Below are positions 6,911 through 14,229 of a stretch of 15,917 nt of DNA, piece by piece. Origin of the DNA: ZCTH02-B3 sp036563895 (GTDB lineage Bacteria; Bacillota; Bacilli; Paenibacillales; Paenibacillaceae); assembly GCA_036563895.1 (NCBI GenBank), contig DATCLN010000131.1, positions 1 through 15,917 on the forward strand. Reading direction: 5' to 3'. A program made the position numbers and the translations under genes. A model generated the notes under the pieces. The model did not search any database. It was not told where the DNA came from and worked only from the letters and a program-made list of their open reading frames with translations. Each line of letters opens with the position of its first letter. Within the stretch, counting starts at the first letter, position 1.

Positions 6911-8067
6911 ACATCGAAAGCAGGTTGGCGCAGATCGGTTCGAACTGCGATCCCGACACCGGGGCGGTGAGTTTTCCGATCTACCACGCGACGGTGTTTC
7001 GCCACCCCCGGCTGGGGCAAAGCACGGGTTACGATTACTCGCGCACGAAGAATCCGACCCGGGAAGTGCTGGAGAGGACCGCGGCCGAGCTGGAAGGGGG
7101 CGACGGCGGGTTCGCCTGCAGCTCCGGGATGGCGGCCTTGCAAACGGTTTTTGCGCTGTTTTCCCAGGGCGATCATCTGATCGTGTCCGTGGATCTGTAT
7201 GGCGGCACGTACCGGTTGCTCGAGCAGGTGATGCGGCGGTTCGGCCTCACGGCGTCCTACGTGAACACCGGCGACCTGGACGCGCTGGAGGGCGCCCTTC
7301 GGCCGGAGACGAAAGCGCTGCTCATCGAAACGCCCACCAATCCGCTCATGATGATCACCGACCTGGCCAAAGTATCCGCCTGGGCCGCCGAACGCGGGCT
7401 GCTCACCATCGTGGACAACACGCTGCTGACGCCGTATTTCCAGCGGCCAATCGAGCTTGGCGCCGACATCGTGGTGCACAGCGCCACGAAGTATCTCGGC
7501 GGGCACAATGACGTGCTGGCCGGCCTGATCGTCAGCAAGGGCCAGGAACTCACCGAGCGGCTGGCGTTCCTGCACAACGCCATCGGCGCCGTCCTGTCCC
7601 CGCAGGATTCGTGGCTGCTCATGCGCGGCATGAAGACGCTGGCCCTGCGCATGGAGCGGCACAGCGAGAACGCGCTGCGCATAGCCAAGTGGCTCAAAGG
7701 CCATCCCGCCGTGGAGACGGTATACCATCCCGGCCTGCCCGAACATCCCGGCTACGAAGTGCAGCGGCGGCAGGCTACCGGCAACAGCGGCCTGTTCTCC
7801 TTCCGGGTGAAGGACGCCCGCATGGTGGAACCGATTTTGCGCAACATCCGGCTGATCGCCTTTGCGGAAAGCATGGGCGGGGTGGAATCCCTCATGACCT
7901 TCCCGGCCGTGCAGACCCATGCGGACATTCCGGAGCACGTGCGGCGCGCCATTGGCGTGGACGACCGGCTGCTGCGCCTGTCGGTCGGCATCGAGCACGT
8001 GGACGACCTGATCGCCGACCTGGAGCAGGCCCTCGACGCCGCGATGCGGGAAATCGGCGCCGCGTAA
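6907..8067 (+). CDS. metI: Cystathionine gamma-synthase / O-acetylhomoserine thiolyase, PLP enzyme
   Basis: The 386-residue product belongs to the Cys/Met-metabolism PLP family (fold type I). Visible landmarks are the YDYSRTKNPTR block (42-52), CSSGMAA (71-77), VDNT with the PLP-contacting Asp170, and HSATKYLGGHND with the Schiff-base Lys195. The pattern is closest to Bacillus subtilis MetI, which makes cystathionine from O-acetylhomoserine and cysteine and can also use sulfide to form homocysteine. Assignment to gamma-synthase rather than beta-lyase (MetC) rests on overall similarity and pairing with metA. Sequence alone does not settle substrate choice in this family. Its ATG overlaps the metA stop (ATGA). 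No metC follows; a terminator ends the unit. Confidence 0.9.
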   Translation: MNIESRLAQIGSNCDPDTGAVSFPIYHATVFRHPRLGQSTGYDYSRTKNPTREVLERTAAELEGGDGGFACSSGMAALQTVFALFSQGDHLIVSVDLYGGTYRLLEQVMRRFGLTASYVNTGDLDALEGALRPETKALLIETPTNPLMMITDLAKVSAWAAERGLLTIVDNTLLTPYFQRPIELGADIVVHSATKYLGGHNDVLAGLIVSKGQELTERLAFLHNAIGAVLSPQDSWLLMRGMKTLALRMERHSENALRIAKWLKGHPAVETVYHPGLPEHPGYEVQRRQATGNSGLFSFRVKDARMVEPILRNIRLIAFAESMGGVESLMTFPAVQTHADIPEHVRRAIGVDDRLLRLSVGIEHVDDLIADLEQALDAAMREIGAA

Positions 8068-8078
8068 GACTTTGCCGC

Positions 8079-8113
8079 ACCGCCCGTCCAAAGCAAACTG
8101 GCGGGCGGTTTTT
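8079..8113 (+). terminator. Rho-independent terminator after metI
   Basis: ACCGCCCG (8079-8086) pairs with CGGGCGGT (8102-8109), and the stem can be extended past one bulge. A T run ends it (8109-8113). It starts 11 bases after the metI stop and separates the methionine unit from mqnC. Confidence 0.88.
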
Positions 8114-8154
8114 ATTTGTTGTACGATTAGGGGAGAGCGAAAGGAGGAGCCGCC

Positions 8155-9291
8155 GTGGGAAACGTGGACCGCATCCTGCAACGGGCGCTCGGCGGGGAAC
8201 GGCTGGGCGTGGAGGATGTGGTGGCGCTTTTTGAATCGGACCAGATCGAAAAAATCGGCCGCGCCGCCGACGAGATCATGCGCCGCCGCCATCCCGAGCC
8301 CATCACGACGTTTGTCATCGGCCGGAACATCAACTATACCAACATCTGCGACAAATATTGCCGGTTCTGCGCGTTTTACCGTCCGCCCGGCTCGCCGGAA
8401 GGCTATGTGCTGCCCAACGAGGTCATTTTTCGCAAAATCCAGGAAACCATCGACGTCGGCGGCACGGAAATCCTGATGCAGGGCGGCACGCATCCGGATC
8501 TGCCCTTTTCGTACTATCTCGATCTGCTGCGGGAAATCAAGCGGCGTTTTCCGAACATCACCATGCACTCCTTCTCTCCCGCGGAAATCTTGAAAATGCA
8601 GGAAGTGGCCGGCGGCATCCCGCTGGAGGACGTGCTGCGCCAGCTGCGGGACGCGGGGCTGGACTCGCTGCCGGGCGGCGGCGCGGAAATCCTGGACGAC
8701 CGCACACGGATGCGCATCAGCCGGCTTAAGGGTTCGTGGCGCGACTGGATGAACGTGATGCAGACGGCGCACCGGATCGGCATGAATACGACGGCCACGA
8801 TGGTCATCGGCTTCGGCGAAACGATGGAAGAGCGTGCGCTGCATCTCCTCCGCATCCGCGAGGCGCAGGACGAATGCATCCGGAACGGCTATCCGTCCAA
8901 AGGGTTCCTCGCCTTCATCGTCTGGACGTTCCAGCCGGAAAACACGCGTCTCCCCCGCGAGAAGCTGCCGCCGGAGGAGTACCTCAAGGCCTTGGCGATC
9001 AGCCGGCTCACCCTGGACAACATCGAGAACTTCCAGTCGTCCTGGGTGACCATGGGCCCGGAAATCGGCAAGCTGTCCCTTTCCTACGGGGCCAACGATT
9101 TCGGCAGCACGATGATCGAGGAAAACGTCGTGTCCGCCGCCGGAACGACGCACAAGGTGAACATCTCGCTCATCCTGCGCCTCATCCGCGAGGCGGGCAA
9201 GATCCCCGCGCAGCGCAACACGCGGTACGAAATCCTGCGCGTGTTTGACGAAAACGCCGTGGTCGAACGGGACTTTGTGATGGAAAACTGA
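8155..9291 (+). CDS. mqnC: Cyclic dehypoxanthinyl futalosine synthase, radical SAM enzyme of menaquinone synthesis
   Basis: MqnC cyclises dehypoxanthine futalosine in the futalosine route to menaquinone. The 378-residue product has the radical SAM cluster motif CxxxCxxC at Cys65, Cys69 and Cys72 (CDKYCRFC). It also has a family-typical MQGGTHPDLP block near 111-120, a PGGGAEIL block near 178-185, and a C-terminal GANDFGSTMIEENVVSAAGT block. These separate it from MqnE and support MqnC over the related F420 enzyme CofH. The GTG start at 8155 is preceded by AAGGAGG (8141-8147) at a 7-base spacing. It lies alone between the met unit and ytxC, with no other mqn genes in the window, so the rest of the pathway must be encoded elsewhere. 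Confidence 0.94.
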   Translation: MGNVDRILQRALGGERLGVEDVVALFESDQIEKIGRAADEIMRRRHPEPITTFVIGRNINYTNICDKYCRFCAFYRPPGSPEGYVLPNEVIFRKIQETIDVGGTEILMQGGTHPDLPFSYYLDLLREIKRRFPNITMHSFSPAEILKMQEVAGGIPLEDVLRQLRDAGLDSLPGGGAEILDDRTRMRISRLKGSWRDWMNVMQTAHRIGMNTTATMVIGFGETMEERALHLLRIREAQDECIRNGYPSKGFLAFIVWTFQPENTRLPREKLPPEEYLKALAISRLTLDNIENFQSSWVTMGPEIGKLSLSYGANDFGSTMIEENVVSAAGTTHKVNISLILRLIREAGKIPAQRNTRYEILRVFDENAVVERDFVMEN

Positions 9292-9320
9292 AAAAAGTGC
9301 CAGCCGCGTCTCCTGATCGC

Positions 9321-9348
9321 ATATTCCTTTTCCGGCCACCATAAACAT
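9321..9348 (+). promoter_or_regulatory. Possible sporulation (sigma-E-like) promoter before ytxC
   Basis: ATA at 9321-9323 and CATAAACA at 9340-9347 are 16 bases apart, resembling the sigma-E pattern of ATA and CATACAAT. The -10 match is only about five of eight. The idea gains some support because the following gene belongs to a sporulation-associated family. Confidence 0.25.
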
Positions 9349-9370
9349 AAGCAAAACCACGGAAAAGGAA
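9324..9370 (+). repeat. Perfect 11-bp inverted repeat in the ytxC leader
   Basis: TTCCTTTTCCG (9324-9334) is the exact reverse complement of CGGAAAAGGAA (9360-9370), with a 25-base loop. The right arm carries the AAGGAA part of the ribosome binding region, so folding in RNA would hide it. Confidence 0.6.
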
Positions 9371-9382
9371 GCGGGAGCGCGG

Positions 9383-10258
9383 ATGGGCGAACGGATTCTG
9401 CGCATTTTCACGGAGGGCGGCCCGCGGGCCGCCCGTCGTTTGCTGGAGCTGCTAAACGAAGGCTGCGATGCGGACAATTATGCCGGTCCGGCCGGACCGT
9501 GGCGGCTGGAACCGCAAAGGACCGACGGGACGGGCGGATTCGTGCTGACGCTGCACCCCGGTTCAGGCGGGCTCGGGCGGGAGATGTTGCGGCGAGCGGG
9601 CGCCGCGCTGGCCTGCCATGTCATGAAAGAGTGGGAACCGCAATGGATGCGGGAACTGTTGCGGACGGAGCACGGCGTCCTGGACGAAGCCGAAGCGGAC
9701 CGGCTTTGCGCCTGCGCGGACAAGCGGCTGGCCGCCACCGCCGCGCTGCGGGCCGGCTTCATGGCGAATGCTTTCGCCGCATATCTGGAGCGGGAGAACC
9801 GTCTTCATCTGGAGGGATTCATCCGGTTCCGGCTGGGTCCGGTGAAAGAAGAGCTGCGCGAGGCGCTGCGGGCCGCCGTCCGGGAACGGCTGCCGGAAAG
9901 GCAGTACGAGCAGTTCACCGCCGTGCTGCGTGTACTCCTGGAGCACAGGGAATCCCTCATTCCCGCGGTGCACGTGGTTCACGCCGGCGGACAGGCTTTC
10001 CGCCTGTATGACGGGCGGATGCGGCCGCTGGCGTTTGCACCCGGTCCGGATGGCGAGGGAAACGGCGGCGATCCGCCGGACGCGACGGACCGCCGGGAAG
10101 CGCCGGAGGAAAGCCGCATCGTCAGCTGCCTGCTAAGCGCCGCGCCGCGCCGGATTTACATTTACACGGAGGAGCCCGAAGCGCGGATCATCCGGACGCT
10201 GGTGGGCATTTTCGGCGACCGGGCCGCCATATGTTCCGGGCGTTTCCCTATTCCATGA
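9383..10258 (+). CDS. ytxC: YtxC-like putative sporulation protein
   Basis: The 291-residue product resembles the YtxC family of endospore formers (about 280 residues in B. subtilis); its biochemical function is unknown. The most characteristic stretch is the LEGFIRFRLG segment at 143-152, followed by a charged helix. A VHVVHAGGQAFRLYDG segment comes near 198-213, and a C-terminal RRIYIYTEEPEARIIRTL segment near 255-272. No signal peptide or membrane helix is seen, so it is probably cytoplasmic. A variable Gly/Asp-rich stretch lies near 220-240. The start ATG at 9383 is preceded by purine-rich GGAAAAGGAAGCGGGAGCG. An 11-bp inverted repeat at 9324-9334/9360-9370 covers part of this ribosome site. 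A long hairpin follows the stop codon. Confidence 0.8.
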   Translation: MGERILRIFTEGGPRAARRLLELLNEGCDADNYAGPAGPWRLEPQRTDGTGGFVLTLHPGSGGLGREMLRRAGAALACHVMKEWEPQWMRELLRTEHGVLDEAEADRLCACADKRLAATAALRAGFMANAFAAYLERENRLHLEGFIRFRLGPVKEELREALRAAVRERLPERQYEQFTAVLRVLLEHRESLIPAVHVVHAGGQAFRLYDGRMRPLAFAPGPDGEGNGGDPPDATDRREAPEESRIVSCLLSAAPRRIYIYTEEPEARIIRTLVGIFGDRAAICSGRFPIP

Positions 10259-10273
10259 GCCTGTTTGATGTAC

Positions 10274-10335
10274 AAAGTGCAATTGTTTTTGCCGGAAAGC
10301 CGCTTTCACGCAAAAACAATTGCACTTTTGCTTTT
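10274..10335 (+). terminator. Long hairpin after ytxC, probable terminator or dispersed repeat element
   Basis: AAAGTGCAATTGTTTTTGC (10274-10292) is the exact reverse complement of the bases at 10310-10328, giving a perfect 19-bp stem. The 17-base loop contains a further GAAAG/CTTTC pairing (10295-10299 with 10303-10307). A partial T run (10332-10336) follows, 16 bases past the ytxC stop. The stem is A+T-rich and much longer than the other terminators in this window, so it may be a mobile or repeated palindrome that acts as a terminator. Confidence 0.65.
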
Positions 10336-10353
10336 TGGGACACCCCATGGCGA

Positions 10354-10374
10354 GTGTCATAAGCATCCTGACAC
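10354..10374 (+). promoter_or_regulatory. Operator-like dyad upstream of pilB
   Basis: GTGTCA (10354-10359) and TGACAC (10369-10374) form a perfect inverted repeat around 9 bases, a spacing typical of dimeric DNA-binding regulators. A further GACAC at 10339-10343 could pair instead with GTGTC at 10354-10358. No regulator can be named, and I found no convincing sigma-A promoter between here and pilB. Confidence 0.35.
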
Positions 10375-10467
10375 CGCTGCCGTACTTTCTGAAAACTTCC
10401 CATGCTTTGTGATTTTTTTTCACATATACGGCCGGGCTTCCCTACTAAGATGAAAGTAAACGGAAAA

Positions 10468-10481
10468 CCTTGCCAACAAGG
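10468..10481 (+). promoter_or_regulatory. Small hairpin overlapping the pilB ribosome binding site
   Basis: CCTTG (10468-10472) pairs with CAAGG (10477-10481) around a CCAA loop. The right arm is the start of the AAGGGTGAGG region that serves as the pilB Shine-Dalgarno sequence. A five-pair stem is weak and may be chance. Confidence 0.25.
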
Positions 10482-10492
10482 GTGAGGGAGCC

Positions 10493-12175
10493 ATGGACAA
10501 CGTCACGGATCACGAGATCGGCAGGTTTCTGGTGGAGCAGGGCCTCATTTCCGAAGAGACGTTCCAGCGCTGCATGGACATGGCGGAAAAAACCGGCGAA
10601 AAGCTGATCCACGTCCTGCTCCGGGAAGGGTGCGTCACGGAGAAGCAGCTGCTGCAGACGTGGGCGACCCTGATGGGCTATCCGTTCGTGGATCTGCAGA
10701 GAACGGAAGCGGACGAGAAGGCGCGGCAGATCGTCGACAAAAAGATCGCGGAACGCTACAAAATTTTTCCCGTCCACATGCAGGACCAGACGCTGCACAT
10801 CGCCACGTCGGATCCGCTCAATCTGTCGGTCATGGACGACCTCCTGGTGCTGACCTCCTGCAGGATCGAATTCATGGTCGCCCCTCCCGATCAGATCGAG
10901 TGGGCGATCCGCCGCTATTATCTGCCGGAAAGGCCGGAGCCGGCGCCGGACGGGCCGGAAGCGGGAGACGAACCGGACGAGGACGCATCGTTCTTTCTGC
11001 CGGAAACGGAGGCGCAGTACGCGCCGGCCATTTCCCTCGTCCAGTCCATCATCAGCACGGCCCTGGCCCGCCGAGCCAGCGACATCCACATCGAGCCTCG
11101 GGAGGACGAGCTGGCGGTCCGTTTCCGCATTGACGGGATGCTTTACGAGATCATGACCATTCCGGGCCAGATGAAAGCTTCGGTGATCTCCAGGCTGAAG
11201 GTGATGGCGCGGCTCCGGATCACGGAGAAAAAACGCCCGCAGGACGGCGGGTTCCATCTGAAGGCCGAAGGCCGGGTGATCGACGTCCGGGTGTCCGTCA
11301 TTCCTACGGTGTTCGGGGAAAAGATCGTCCTGCGCCTGCTTAACAAGGAAAACGTGCTGGCCCTCGACCGGCTGGGCATCGAGGGGGACAATCTCCGGAA
11401 GCTCCGGGACGCGATCCATGCCCCCCACGGGATTCTGCTGATCACCGGCCCCACGGGAAGCGGGAAAACGACCACCCTGTACGCCATCCTGAGGGAACTC
11501 AATCAGCCCGAAAAAAACATCACCACCATCGAAGATCCGGTGGAATACGTGATTCCGCGCATCAACCAGATCCAGATCCACCCGCCGGGCGGTCTCACGT
11601 TCGCCAGCGGGCTCCGGGCGGTGTTGCGGCAGGATCCCGACATCATCATGATTGGCGAGATCCGGGACGAGGAGACGGCCAAAATCGCGGTGCACGCCGC
11701 CCTTACCGGCCACCTCGTGCTGAGCACGCTGCACACCCACGACGCCGCCGGCAGCGTCACCCGGCTGTTCAACATGGGCATCGAACCGTATCTGCTGGCC
11801 GCGTCCCTCCGGGGCGTGCTCGCGCAGCGCCTGGTCAGGCGCATTTGCCCCGAATGCAAAACCGAAGAGCGCATCCCGGAGCATGTGCTGGAGCGCACGG
11901 GCATCCGGCGGCACCCGTGGGCGCCTTCCGTTTTCTACAGGGGCATAGGCTGCAGCTGGTGCCAGTATACCGGCTACAAGGGCCGGATCGCGATCAGCGA
12001 AATGATCTTTGCCGACGACGAAGTCCGGGAGCTCATCAGCGCCCAGGCCAGCGAGCCGACCCTGAGGAAGCATCTGGAGAAGCGCGGGTTTCGCACCATG
12101 GCGGATGACGGCCTGAGGAAAGTGGCGCAGGGGATCACCACCCTGGAAGAATACCTTCGCGTGATCCATTCCTGA
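10493..12175 (+). CDS. pilB: Type IV pilus assembly / type II secretion ATPase, PilB/GspE family
   Basis: The 560-residue hexameric ATPase would power pilin insertion at the inner face of the membrane. Residues 1 to about 145 match the MshEN (GspE N-terminal) region, though its c-di-GMP motifs are degenerate: HEIGRFLV and EKLIHVLL in place of RLG-type repeats. The catalytic part has Walker A GPTGSGKTT (319-327, Lys325), an Asp box around TTIEDPVEY, Walker B DIIMIGEIRDEE (383-394) and a His box around LSTLHTHDA. The zinc-binding CxxC pairs at Cys452/455 and Cys487/490 are typical of PilB and GspE but absent from PilT. An acidic Pro-rich linker lies near 146-170. It heads an operon, with pilC following after 21 bases. 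The ATG at 10493 keeps the full N-terminal domain. Confidence 0.95.
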   Translation: MDNVTDHEIGRFLVEQGLISEETFQRCMDMAEKTGEKLIHVLLREGCVTEKQLLQTWATLMGYPFVDLQRTEADEKARQIVDKKIAERYKIFPVHMQDQTLHIATSDPLNLSVMDDLLVLTSCRIEFMVAPPDQIEWAIRRYYLPERPEPAPDGPEAGDEPDEDASFFLPETEAQYAPAISLVQSIISTALARRASDIHIEPREDELAVRFRIDGMLYEIMTIPGQMKASVISRLKVMARLRITEKKRPQDGGFHLKAEGRVIDVRVSVIPTVFGEKIVLRLLNKENVLALDRLGIEGDNLRKLRDAIHAPHGILLITGPTGSGKTTTLYAILRELNQPEKNITTIEDPVEYVIPRINQIQIHPPGGLTFASGLRAVLRQDPDIIMIGEIRDEETAKIAVHAALTGHLVLSTLHTHDAAGSVTRLFNMGIEPYLLAASLRGVLAQRLVRRICPECKTEERIPEHVLERTGIRRHPWAPSVFYRGIGCSWCQYTGYKGRIAISEMIFADDEVRELISAQASEPTLRKHLEKRGFRTMADDGLRKVAQGITTLEEYLRVIHS

Positions 12176-12196
12176 GACGGCAGCGAGGGATGCCCT

Positions 12197-13396
12197 ATGG
12201 CGCAGACGTTCCTGTTCAAGGCGAGAAACATGGGCGGACAAAAGGTGAAAGGGTTCATCCAGGCGGATTCCGAGAAGGAAGCGGTCGGCAGCCTCCTGCA
12301 GCACGGCTATGCCGTGACCCACTGCTCGGCCGTCCGCAGCGAACCGTCCATCTTCGAGCCGAAGATTCCGCTGAAGGAACTGGCCGTCATGTGCAGGCAG
12401 CTGAGTTCCTTCGTGCGCACCGGCATTCCGATCGTGGAAGCCCTGAAAACGGTCCGGCAGTACATGAGCCACGAAAGACTGAAAACCGTGCTCGGTTTCG
12501 TGATCGCCGACCTGTCGGCGGGGGAGCCGCTGGCGGACTCCTTCGACAGGCACGGCCGCCTTTTCCCGCCGTTTTTCATCAAAATGCTGCGCGTCGCCGA
12601 AGAAGCGGGAAATCTCGAGCAGTCCCTGACGGTCCTCGCCGACCATTTTCAGAAGGAATACCAGCTGCGCAAAAAGATCCGGCGCGCGCTCACCTATCCG
12701 GCGGTGGTCATGATGTTCGCGCTGGTCATGATCCATTCGCTGATCATGCTGGCGCTGCCCGCGTTCGCCGACATCTATGGCGACACCCAGGCTTCGCTGC
12801 CCTGGATCACGCAGGCGCTCCTGGATTACAAGGCGTTTCTGGACCGGTACGCGTTCGCGGCGATCGCCGTCCCACTGATCGTTTTTCCTTTCCTGGCAAA
12901 GTGGTTTTCGGCCTTTCGGAAAAGCAAAAAATTCGACGAGTTCATCCTGCGCGTGCCCGTCGCGGGCAGAATCCACCGAAAAATCGCGGTCTACCGGTTC
13001 AGCAAGACGCTGCGGGACGCCTACGCCGGCGGCGTGCCGATCGACCGGGCCATCCAGATCGCTTCCGAAGCCGTCAATAACCGGGCGATCGCGGAAGCCG
13101 CGGGCCGGGCGAGGGAGCGGATCCAAAGCGGTGCTTCCATCGCCGCGGCGCTGAAGGAGAGCCATGTTTTCCCGAACATGCTGATTTCCATGATGCACGC
13201 CGTGGAGGAGTCGGGGGACATCGACCCGCTGCTCGCCGATGTGGCCGAGTTCAACCGGTTCGAACTGGAGCAGGACATGGAACAGTTCATCTCCTTCATC
13301 GAACCGGCCCTGATGATCGCTGTCGGGCTGGTCGTCGGACTTGTGGTCATCGGCATCGTGCTGCCCCTGTACGAAGGCATGATGCTGATCGAATAA
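12197..13396 (+). CDS. pilC: Type IV pilus / type II secretion platform protein, PilC/GspF family
   Basis: The 399-residue membrane protein is the inner-membrane platform that couples the PilB ATPase to pilin assembly. It has an N-terminal FKARNMGGQKVKGFI segment typical of the family and then two GspF domains (about 60-185 and 265-389). Each carries the repeated signature: LSSFVRTGIPIVEAL at 69-83 and FSKTLRDAYAGGVPIDRAI at 268-286, followed by VAEEAGNL and VEESGDID. Three membrane helices are predicted near 165-190, 218-238 and 366-392. The ATG at 12197 has GAGGGA about 7 bases upstream. An ATG at 12190 is in another frame. The pilin gene follows after 28 bases, consistent with a single transcript. 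Confidence 0.94.
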   Translation: MAQTFLFKARNMGGQKVKGFIQADSEKEAVGSLLQHGYAVTHCSAVRSEPSIFEPKIPLKELAVMCRQLSSFVRTGIPIVEALKTVRQYMSHERLKTVLGFVIADLSAGEPLADSFDRHGRLFPPFFIKMLRVAEEAGNLEQSLTVLADHFQKEYQLRKKIRRALTYPAVVMMFALVMIHSLIMLALPAFADIYGDTQASLPWITQALLDYKAFLDRYAFAAIAVPLIVFPFLAKWFSAFRKSKKFDEFILRVPVAGRIHRKIAVYRFSKTLRDAYAGGVPIDRAIQIASEAVNNRAIAEAAGRARERIQSGASIAAALKESHVFPNMLISMMHAVEESGDIDPLLADVAEFNRFELEQDMEQFISFIEPALMIAVGLVVGLVVIGIVLPLYEGMMLIE

Positions 13397-13424
13397 CCCT
13401 GTGCATAGCGGGAGCGTGGTCATC

Positions 13425-13790
13425 ATGAGAAGCACACGGTTCAGAAACGAGAAGGGGTTCACGCTGATCGAGCTTCTGATTGTCGTCGCCATCATCTCGA
13501 TCCTGGCCATTCTCATCATTCCGAGAATCAGCGTGTCTCTGGATTCGGCGAAGGAGTCCGCGGATGAAGCCAATGCGAAGCTCCTGCAGTCGGCGGTCGA
13601 GCGCTACTACTTCGACACGGGCAGGTACCCGACCGCCAGCGGCACGGACGGAGGGACCGCCGGGGAGGAAATCAACGCGTCCGTCCTCGTAAGCCAGAAG
13701 TACATCGACGAAGAACCGGAAGATCCGTGGAAACAAAACCGCAAATACAGACTGGTGGGCGGCGTCGTGCAAAAATTGGGGAAACCCTGA
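13425..13790 (+). CDS. Major type IV pilin / GspG-like pseudopilin
   Basis: The 121-residue prepilin has a short charged leader and the class III cleavage signal EKG|FTLIELL. Cleavage after Gly11 leaves Phe1 and the conserved Glu5. A hydrophobic helix (residues 12-35) anchors it in the membrane and forms the filament core. The C-terminal part has an EEPEDPWKQNRKYRL stretch that recalls the PxDPWGxxY element of GspG major pseudopilins. With a mature length near 110 residues, it is the likely main subunit. The ATG at 13425 follows GCGGGAG at a 10-base spacing. Upstream GTG codons at 13401 and 13416 are in frame but badly placed relative to this site. No cysteines are present, so no disulfide-bonded D-region is expected. 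Confidence 0.9.
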   Translation: MRSTRFRNEKGFTLIELLIVVAIISILAILIIPRISVSLDSAKESADEANAKLLQSAVERYYFDTGRYPTASGTDGGTAGEEINASVLVSQKYIDEEPEDPWKQNRKYRLVGGVVQKLGKP

Positions 13791-13809
13791 GGCCGGCGGG
13801 GTCGTCGCG

Positions 13810-14223
13810 ATGATCCGGCTGAACTGCCGCGGAGAAACGCTGGTGGAAGTGCTGGTCGCGCTCGGCATCGGTTTTGTCGCCCTGCTGGCCATCCTGTCCG
13901 CGCTGGCAAGCAGCAGAACCGCCGCCGTGGGATCCTGGAGTGAAACCGCGGAGACGGAGCTGGCCGTGCAGATCATGGAACAGCTCAAAGGCTTGCCGTA
14001 TGAAAATCTGCTGGACTGGGAGCGGCGGTACCGGACGAACGGACGGGCGGTCGGCCTTGATCCGAGAAACGGGGAGTTTCCCTTCGTGATCGATGAGCGG
14101 TTTGACGGAATGGATGCCGAATTCGACCTGTTGCCTTACGAGGATGTGCCCCTGGAGGATATGCTGAAAATCGTGGTCCGGACCGGAAGCGTCGAGCTCG
14201 CCGGCATCCGCGCGAACAGGTGA
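13810..14223 (+). CDS. PilV-like minor pilin
   Basis: The 137-residue protein has a short leader and a prepilin signal RG|ETLVEVLVA. Cleavage after Gly8 gives mature Glu1 and keeps the conserved Glu5 (Glu13 of the precursor). Glu instead of Phe or Met at mature position 1 is unusual. The hydrophobic helix covers about residues 11-32. The following AETELAVQIMEQLKGLPYENL segment, with alanine- and glutamate-rich character, is typical of PilV-type minor pilins, which prime or cap the filament. No secreted domain is recognised beyond this. It lies 19 bases after the major pilin and 6 bases before the next minor pilin. The ribosome site (GGCGGGG) is modest, suggesting dependence on upstream translation. 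Confidence 0.82.
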   Translation: MIRLNCRGETLVEVLVALGIGFVALLAILSALASSRTAAVGSWSETAETELAVQIMEQLKGLPYENLLDWERRYRTNGRAVGLDPRNGEFPFVIDERFDGMDAEFDLLPYEDVPLEDMLKIVVRTGSVELAGIRANR

Positions 14224-14229
14224 TGCGCC

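Noticed and set aside
6853..9477. 874-codon minus-strand open frame opposite metI and mqnC
   Set aside because: It covers two recognised plus-strand enzymes, has low-complexity composition and no recognisable motif. It is a by-product of codon bias.
10329..10492. c-di-GMP (GEMM) riboswitch before the pilus operon
   Set aside because: Such switches often precede pilus genes, but the conserved GEMM aptamer blocks are not present.
12190..13080. 296-codon frame from ATG 12190 overlapping pilC
   Set aside because: It is out of frame with the GspF domains and shows no motif. The pilC start at 12197 explains the ribosome site.
10445..13573. 1042-codon minus-strand open frame opposite pilB and pilC
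   Set aside because: Same reason: it is a shadow of two well-supported genes. Its length alone is not evidence in this base composition.
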